Source: an uncultured Spirochaetales bacterium (lineage in GTDB: Bacteria > Spirochaetota > Spirochaetia > Sphaerochaetales > Sphaerochaetaceae). Taken from it: a stretch of DNA of 58,745 bases. Below the pieces are notes generated by a model. It worked only from the letters and a program-made list of their open reading frames with translations, ran no database searches and had not been told where the DNA came from. Numbering within the stretch: position 1 is the stretch's first letter; each line of letters starts with the position of its first letter. This document shows, piece by piece, positions 54,176-58,745 of the stretch. Location of the stretch: contig CASFJV010000049.1 of the NCBI GenBank assembly GCA_949295125.1, positions 1 to 58,745 on the forward strand, given 5' to 3'. A program made the position numbers and the translations under genes.

Positions 54176-54967
54176 TTAGTAGAATACCATTGCAGATGCA
54201 AGGTTCCTCATCAGTGCAACAACAGACCATGCTGCGATATCGCTGGTGGCAGAATAGATATCCACAACAGCTTTCAATCCTTCTGTCTCAACTGTTATGC
54301 AGTGGTCATCACCTATGAAGAGCGGAACACTTGTGATTTCAGATCTTGTCTTATCTGCTCCGGTTGTTGCCAGTGCAGAAGCAACTGCGACATTGACTTT
54401 TGTAGGAAGAAGTGCGATGGCTTCCTTTGTAGACCCTGAGAATACTCTCTTTTCATTATCCTGGAGATCATCTGAATAAAGTGGTGTGTTCTTCAGTGAA
54501 TTCGGCCCTTTGTGGGTATGTATCCCTGCTGTGACTGCTTTCCCATTAGCCTTAGCAATGAGTGAAATGGTATTAAGGACATCAAAGCCTCCGACAGCGC
54601 CAGATGGAATATGGATCCTGGCCCCGGATGCCTGAGCTTTTTCAAGTGCCTCTGCCTTGAACGCTTCATCTGCAAATGCTCCAATGGAAAGCGGTATGAT
54701 GCTTATCCCTTCCCCAAGCGCTTTAACTGCAAATTCCTTTAAGAGCGCTATTGATGCTGTTTCAATAATGAAATCAGGCTTCAATGCAATTACTTCATCC
54801 ATGCTCAGGCATGCTTTTGCTCCAGTTCCTTCACATATCCTTTCCGCATCCTCTTTCCTGAGGGAATAAGCTGCAATCAGTTTGTAGTTTTCAAGCAGGT
54901 CCCTGCCGTATGCATCCCGGATAATACTCCCAAGGTGCCCGCATCCTGCAATAGCAAATGTTTTCAT
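54176..54967 (-). CDS. L-aspartate dehydrogenase-like oxidoreductase
   Basis: The 263-residue protein has a Rossmann N-terminus (FAIAGCGHLGSIIRDAY) and the DUF108 catalytic part with HIPSGAVGGFDVLNTIS, AGIHTHKGPNSL and ASALATTGADKTRSEI. Family enzymes (NadX) oxidise aspartate to iminoaspartate/oxaloacetate with NAD(P). No nadA or nadC is nearby, so NAD synthesis is not implied; a catabolic role beside the amino-acid importer is more likely (inference). It is first in a two-gene operon with the hydroxyacid-dehydrogenase homologue. Confidence 0.87.
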   Translation of the reverse strand: MKTFAIAGCGHLGSIIRDAYGRDLLENYKLIAAYSLRKEDAERICEGTGAKACLSMDEVIALKPDFIIETASIALLKEFAVKALGEGISIIPLSIGAFADEAFKAEALEKAQASGARIHIPSGAVGGFDVLNTISLIAKANGKAVTAGIHTHKGPNSLKNTPLYSDDLQDNEKRVFSGSTKEAIALLPTKVNVAVASALATTGADKTRSEITSVPLFIGDDHCITVETEGLKAVVDIYSATSDIAAWSVVALMRNLASAMVFY

Positions 54968-55147
54968 CCTTATCCTTCCTTTAAATAATGCTATCTAACA
55001 CTCTCACACAAAAGCATGGAAAAGGAAAGGGGGAATTTCATAAAGTGTTTCCAAAATAGATAACAGCTTTAAATTCCTAGATATAACATTCCGTATTCAG
55101 AATTTAATTTGTATTATTTTTATAATAATAATTTATTATCCGTTTGC

Positions 55148-55717
55148 TCATTTTCCGTCAGGTGCTTCGCTTTCAGCTGCTTTTTCTGCAAAATCTGTTC
55201 TTCCCTCATATTCACTTTTCAGGATAGATACCATATCTTCGGGGCTTTCACGGCATCCGTTTTGAAGCCACATCTTTATGATCCTTGTTATGCCGGCCCT
55301 GAAGAACTCCATATGGTATTCTATGAACCTGTTTCCAAAATGCATTTCAGCAAGTTCAATGTCATAAGCAAAGATTTTGTACTGGTTGTCATATCCAAGC
55401 TTGAAGTAGGTATTGTAGAAAACCTGGTTATCCTTTATGTGCCTGAACAGCTTCAAATAGTTGTGGCTGTTTGTTTTTGTTTCTATCTCTTCCTTATATA
55501 GTTCACTCATGTTGCTTTCAAGCTTATTCCTGATTGAGTCAGCAACATCATAAAGGCCGTCATAGCAGGAATAGAATGTAGTCCGGTTTATTCCTGCTTT
55601 CTTGCATAGCTGGGAGATGCTTATCTGGTTAAGGTCATTCTCATGGATCAGGCTTATGAACGCCTTTTCTATTTTTTCAATTGTATCCCTTCGTCTCTGG
55701 TTGTTTGCTTTATTCAT
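55148..55717 (-). CDS. TetR-family transcriptional regulator
   Basis: The 189-residue protein has an N-terminal TetR HTH (about 10-58: IEKAFISLIHENDLNQISIS, KKAGINRTTFYSCYDGLYD) and a C-terminal domain of the TetR_C type ending at about 175. AAAGGAAAA precedes the ATG. It lies 180 bases upstream of the aspartate-dehydrogenase operon on the same strand and diverges from a membrane-protein gene. Either may be its target. The region in front holds TCAACA and TGTTGA half-sites. Confidence 0.88.
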   Translation of the reverse strand: MNKANNQRRRDTIEKIEKAFISLIHENDLNQISISQLCKKAGINRTTFYSCYDGLYDVADSIRNKLESNMSELYKEEIETKTNSHNYLKLFRHIKDNQVFYNTYFKLGYDNQYKIFAYDIELAEMHFGNRFIEYHMEFFRAGITRIIKMWLQNGCRESPEDMVSILKSEYEGRTDFAEKAAESEAPDGK

Positions 55718-55827
55718 TTTTCCTTTATCTCAACACTTGTCCTGTTTATTGTAGTGGAATGCTATTCCTCCAATGAATTATAGTCAACACAGATAAAAAC
55801 AACAACTGTTGATTTAAAGAGGTCCAA

Positions 55828-56199
55828 ATGAAGAAAAGTACATTTATTACCATTGTGTTTGCAACGATGAGCATTCTCTTTTTTGCCCTGGGCATGTGCA
55901 TGGCACTCATTCCTGAATGGAATGCATTCAGGCAGGGAGTTGTATTTGGTTGCATAGGCATAATCCTTGCATTAATTACTTTTATTGCTTACAGGAGGAT
56001 GACGGGAAAGGCTCCGGTTGAGATATCCCTCCGCATGATAGGCATAATCCTGGTTGGAATTATCGGAACACTGCTTTTCGGTGTAGGAATGTGTTTCTCA
56101 ATGGTCTGGGGAAGGATGGTTCCTGGCATAGTTACTGGAATTATCGGAATTGCTGTGCTGCTTTCCCTGATACCACTTGTTAAGGGTTTTGAGGACTGA
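55828..56199 (+). CDS. Small four-helix membrane protein, unknown function
   Basis: The 123-residue protein is almost wholly hydrophobic, with four membrane segments: about 7-28 (FITIVFATMSILFFALGMCM), 37-54, 69-90 (IGIILVGIIGTLLFGVGMCF) and 97-116. Segments 1 and 3 share an LFxxGMCM-like end, suggesting an internal duplication. AAAGAGGTCC precedes the ATG. Not recognised as a named family. It diverges from the TetR gene, a layout often seen when the regulator controls a membrane protein. Confidence 0.7.
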   Translation: MKKSTFITIVFATMSILFFALGMCMALIPEWNAFRQGVVFGCIGIILALITFIAYRRMTGKAPVEISLRMIGIILVGIIGTLLFGVGMCFSMVWGRMVPGIVTGIIGIAVLLSLIPLVKGFED

Positions 56200-56255
56200 A
56201 TGAATTCCTGCTTTTACTCATTAAGGAAGCAGCCTGAATGTTTTAAGGAGTTTTT

Positions 56256-57356
56256 ATGAGAATTGATAATCCTGAAGTGACACTTGATGATGAAGCAAGG
56301 ACTGGAGTTGCTGAAAACGCAAGGTTTGGTTTCCTGGACTGGCTTCACAGCTTTTCGGTTAAGGGCAGCAATGGAAAGGAATATATGCTTGGCGGATCAA
56401 TACTATCTCTTTTCCAGGAAAAACTTGATGTTGTCAGCATAAACATTGCTGAAGGTTTCGGAAAATCAGAGCAGCTTGCCTCCTCAATATACAGGATTGG
56501 AAGATATCCTGGAATGAAGGGGGAGTGGATGCTCCATAATCCAGCTGGAACACTCAAGATTGAGAGAAAAGAGCACAGCATCCATGTTTCCTGTTCCAAG
56601 GAATACAGGGTGGAATGTTTTGATGACCACAGCTGGCATTTTTCAGTCTGTTCTCCAGACGGAAGATACAAGGCTGACATGCACCATATCCCATATGGAA
56701 ATCCGCTGTGGTATGGGCGTGAAAAGCCCTCATACCTGACTCAGCACTCAGTGACATATGGCTATAACTGGGCAGGAAAAGTCACTGGAAAGATTTCTTT
56801 TGACGGAGAAGAGACAGATATTGAAGGATTTGGAATAAGGGAGCGCTATGTTGCTACGGACTCATCTGCCGCAGAGCTTGGCGGCTGGGAAGACTGGGGC
56901 TGGTTCTGCTTCAATGAGATGTACTGCTCACTCTACGATATGAGGCTTGGAATGAAGGATCTTGCCGTTAATGACCTTGTAAGCGGCAGGTATTATCCTG
57001 AAGGGAAGATGAGCATATTCCATGAAGACTGGACCTTTATAAGGGAGCTCGATGGATTCATTCCTTCTTCCTACACCGTGAGGATAGAAGTTGAGGATGG
57101 AACATATGAAATACGTGCTCATGTGGGAAACGTGACAACATGGGGCGTGACACACAAAGTGCCGGACAATCCGGTGGCAACACTTGATTATGACAGGGTG
57201 GAAGGCACGTTCAGGGATAATAAAGGAAATATCCGCAGCCTTACTGGAGGCAGGGGAACAATGTCAATCAGGCAGTGGCATGCTTATCCCAGCATCCTTC
57301 CAAGGGAACTCTATAGTGATGAAAAACTGTCCGGAGAGAAACTCACGACTCTCTGA
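56256..57356 (+). CDS. Hypothetical protein, possibly lipocalin-like (AttH/CrtC fold)
   Basis: The 366-residue soluble protein has no signal peptide. It is rich in Trp, Tyr and Gly with alternating beta-strand patterns (SWHFSVCSPDGRYKADMHHI, TDIEGFGIRERYV, WEDWGWFCFNEMYCSLYDMR). The layout, with a GFGxRxR-like turn in mid-protein, recalls AttH/CrtC double-lipocalin proteins that handle hydrophobic ligands, but similarity is too weak to claim. TAAGGAG is a good ribosome site. It is followed closely by the barrel-like protein gene. Confidence 0.55.
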   Translation: MRIDNPEVTLDDEARTGVAENARFGFLDWLHSFSVKGSNGKEYMLGGSILSLFQEKLDVVSINIAEGFGKSEQLASSIYRIGRYPGMKGEWMLHNPAGTLKIERKEHSIHVSCSKEYRVECFDDHSWHFSVCSPDGRYKADMHHIPYGNPLWYGREKPSYLTQHSVTYGYNWAGKVTGKISFDGEETDIEGFGIRERYVATDSSAAELGGWEDWGWFCFNEMYCSLYDMRLGMKDLAVNDLVSGRYYPEGKMSIFHEDWTFIRELDGFIPSSYTVRIEVEDGTYEIRAHVGNVTTWGVTHKVPDNPVATLDYDRVEGTFRDNKGNIRSLTGGRGTMSIRQWHAYPSILPRELYSDEKLSGEKLTTL

Positions 57357-57380
57357 AGCATGAATATTTAGGAGAAGGAA

Positions 57381-57896
57381 ATGAAGAAAGTTTTAATTAT
57401 TGCGCTGGTTTCGCTATCTGTTATTGCAGGAGCATATGCCACATCTTTTGATGGACTTACAAGTGTAGGTGTCAATTATGAATTCAGGGATGGAATGCAT
57501 CTAGGCGGATTTGCATCAGAGACATTCGGCTATGTGAATGGCAGCCCTGTAGGCTATCTTGTATCAGTGAATGCAGATTTCAACCTGAAAGAGGATGCAT
57601 TGGCTATTGGAATCCTTGTTGGCCCAAGCTACCGCTATATGTTCTCTTCTCTCCCTATGTCCATTGATGCAGCAATTGGAGTGTCTCTGGCAGGAGAGAG
57701 TATTGTAGAAGACCTGTTTGAGCTTGGAATCGGAGGATACCTTGGCGCATCTTATTACATCAATGATGCAGTTGCGCTGCTTATTGGATGCAATATCGGC
57801 TACGATATGCTTTCTGTTGGCCTGAATACAGGGGAGGCCGGATTTGCTGGAGATTTCTATGTATCTCCGTCCCTTTCTGTAGGTTTCAGGTATTGA
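57381..57896 (+). CDS. Putative small outer-membrane beta-barrel protein
   Basis: The 171-residue protein has a cleavable signal (MKKVLIIALVSLSVIAGAYA) and a mature part of alternating strands: GLTSVGVNYEFRDGMHLGGF, SYRYMFSSLPMSIDAAIG, LGASYYINDAVALLIGCNIG. It ends in LSVGFRY, an aromatic C-terminus like those of outer-membrane barrels. About eight strands are likely. GGAGAAGGAA precedes the ATG, 24 bases after the preceding gene. Function unknown; a surface protein is likely. Confidence 0.65.
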   Translation: MKKVLIIALVSLSVIAGAYATSFDGLTSVGVNYEFRDGMHLGGFASETFGYVNGSPVGYLVSVNADFNLKEDALAIGILVGPSYRYMFSSLPMSIDAAIGVSLAGESIVEDLFELGIGGYLGASYYINDAVALLIGCNIGYDMLSVGLNTGEAGFAGDFYVSPSLSVGFRY

Positions 57897-57905
57897 GCAT
57901 ACTAT

Positions 57906-57927
57906 CTGGAGGGGATCTCCCCTCCAG
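57906..57927. terminator. Strong GC hairpin after the barrel-protein gene
   Basis: CTGGAGGGG and CCCCTCCAG form a perfect 9-bp stem around ATCT. Neither strand has a T run after it, so it may be a weak terminator or an RNA-stabilising hairpin. Confidence 0.5.
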
Positions 57928-57936
57928 TTGAATATG

Positions 57937-58158
57937 TCAGCCGTCTTTCCTGAATATTTCCTTTTTCTCCTTTAAAAAAATGATTATAGCCAGAACTGCG
58001 GCAAGAACGTTTGTTCCTGCAAAATTGAACCAGATTCCGTCCAGTCCGAAGCCTTCTAGGGCAAATAATAGGATTATCGGGAATACGAATGCAGTCGAAA
58101 TGCTTATTACAGCCGCATATACCGGCTTTTCAATTGCAAGCATGAAACTCTGCCCGAT
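57937..58158 (-). pseudogene. C-terminal remnant of a MATE transporter gene
   Basis: On the minus strand the frame reads IGQSFMLAIEKPVYAAVISI, then hydrophobic segments VFPIILLFALEGFGLDGIWF and NVLAAVLAIIIFLKEKKEIF to a stop. This is the last 73 or so residues of a MATE (MepA-type) pump. The frame is broken at 58159-58161 (TAG), and what lies upstream is the AT-rich end of the tnpB element. The rest of the gene has been lost, most simply through insertion of that element. It is not expressed as a working pump. Confidence 0.75.
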
Positions 58159-58202
58159 CTAAAATTTTCCACAGATAACCCATCATGCTTGCATAGGATC
58201 TG

Positions 58203-58247
58203 AATGTGAATTTTTTTTCAGATTTTGAAATGAAATCTCAAATTCAT
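58203..58247. repeat. Subterminal hairpin at the left end of the tnpB element
   Basis: ATGTGAATTT and AAATTCAT can pair, enclosing an inner hairpin AGATTT (58220-58225) with AAATCT (58233-58238). Imperfect palindromes just inside the ends are typical of IS200/IS605 elements. The element boundary is probably between 58159 and 58200. Confidence 0.45.
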
Positions 58248-58261
58248 GCTATATTTCATAT

Positions 58262-58745
58262 ATGCAGAAGGCGTACCACTACAGGCTTTATCCTACAGAT
58301 GATGAGATGCAGAAGATGACCCGCATCATCGGTTGCTGCCGCTTTGTCTGGAACCGCCTTCTGGACTACTCTTCAAAGTCTTACATAAGACGTGGCGAGA
58401 GCCATTCAGCTTTCGATCTCAACAACTTTATTGCGCATACCCTGAAGCCTGCTTATTCCTGGATCACAGATGCCCCTCTTTAGAGCCTCCAGTGCGTATC
58501 TGCTGATTTATCCTCAGCATTCAAGGCCTTCTTCAGAGGGGATGCAAGGTATCCTAAGTTCAAGTCCAAGCACCGCTCAAAGAGGAGTTTCAGGATCCCC
58601 CAGAAGGGAAAGGTGGATGTTGATAACAGCAGGATATATGTCCAGGGAGTTGGCTGGGTTAAGGCAGCAATACACAGGAATCCTGCTGGAAAGCTCAAGG
58701 ACATCACAGTGACTCTAAACCCTTCAGGATGGGTATATGCCTCAT
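58262..58745 (+). pseudogene. tnpB: IS200/IS605-type tnpB, interrupted by an amber codon, runs off window
   Basis: The frame starts MQKAYHYRLYPTDDEMQKMT and continues CCRFVWNRLLDY, the standard TnpB/OrfB N-terminus. At 58481-58483 an in-frame TAG follows TDAPL. The same frame then goes on with typical TnpB sequence (LSSAFKAFFRGDARYPKFKS, GKVDVDNSRIYVQGVGW) to the window end. So one point change, not a frameshift, breaks the gene. TAG is used as a true stop by several genes here (Smr protein, MATE, araA), so readthrough by a changed code is unlikely. TnpB proteins are RNA-guided nucleases; this copy is probably dead. No tnpA is present. Confidence 0.85.

Noticed and set aside
53262..54967. NAD biosynthesis (nadX-nadA-nadC) cluster
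   Set aside because: The aspartate-dehydrogenase-like gene has no nadA or nadC neighbour.
58481..58483. TAG recoded as a sense codon in tnpB
   Set aside because: TAG ends several intact genes in the window (Smr protein, MATE, exonuclease, araA), so the standard reading is simpler.

Overview
The window looks like a chromosome segment of a saccharolytic, probably host- or gut-associated spirochaete near Sphaerochaeta (inference). The solute-binding proteins share Lys-rich signal peptides ending in FANGG, FANGA or FAGG, as is common there. The serine hydroxymethyltransferase is the long form with an insertion. Arg codons are mostly AGG, GC content is moderate, and transport operons dominate. 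Coding density is high; many genes overlap by ATGA or TGATG, and three convergent pairs share their stop codons.

Region by region. 0-7 kb: the end of an XRE-type regulator gene, tRNA-Arg(CCU), a NusG paralogue, a CBS/ACT protein coupled to a repeat-rich Smr protein, a MATE pump, infA and glyA. 7-16.7 kb: a polysaccharide-utilisation locus. A binding protein and MalF/MalG permeases diverge from a YesM/YesN-like two-component system, an unsaturated glucuronyl hydrolase (GH88) and a signal-less heparinase II/III-type lyase. Together these suggest uptake of glycosaminoglycan-like oligosaccharides and their breakdown in the cytoplasm. 16.8-28.8 kb: YitT protein, nitroreductase, a heterodimeric ABC exporter with one degenerate ATP site, a DUF6933-like protein, a NYN/LOTUS protein behind a FeoA-FeoB fusion, a CyuA-like enzyme, an exonuclease and a PAP2 phosphatase.

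28.9-38.8 kb: a complete arabinose module. A GntR/LacI-type AraR faces a YtfQ-YtfR-YtfT-YjfF-like ABC transporter, a ribulokinase-like FGGY kinase, araA and araD, across an intergenic region with four copies of an operator-like motif. 38.8-43.5 kb: a DctP-like binding protein, histidine kinase and AraC-type response regulator form a three-component system. Just downstream lies an ABC-F ATPase whose start codon sits in an 11-bp inverted repeat overlapping the end of a small leader ORF. 43.6-48.3 kb: a LivHMGF-LivJ-type transporter operon.

48.4-55.7 kb: a polar amino-acid ABC transporter runs into a LarA-family nickel racemase and an aminotransferase. A degenerate 2-hydroxyacid dehydrogenase homologue, an aspartate-dehydrogenase-like gene and a TetR-family regulator lie on the opposite strand. 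This may be an undescribed amino-acid/2-hydroxy-acid pathway. 55.8-58.7 kb: a small membrane protein, a lipocalin-like hypothetical, a putative outer-membrane barrel, a MATE remnant, and an IS200/IS605-type tnpB with an in-frame amber codon that runs off the window.

The best candidates for something new are the ABC-F leader/attenuator, the LarA-centred module, the multi-repeat Smr protein and the direct-repeat operator of the GAG locus. No CRISPR array, rRNA or prophage was seen.
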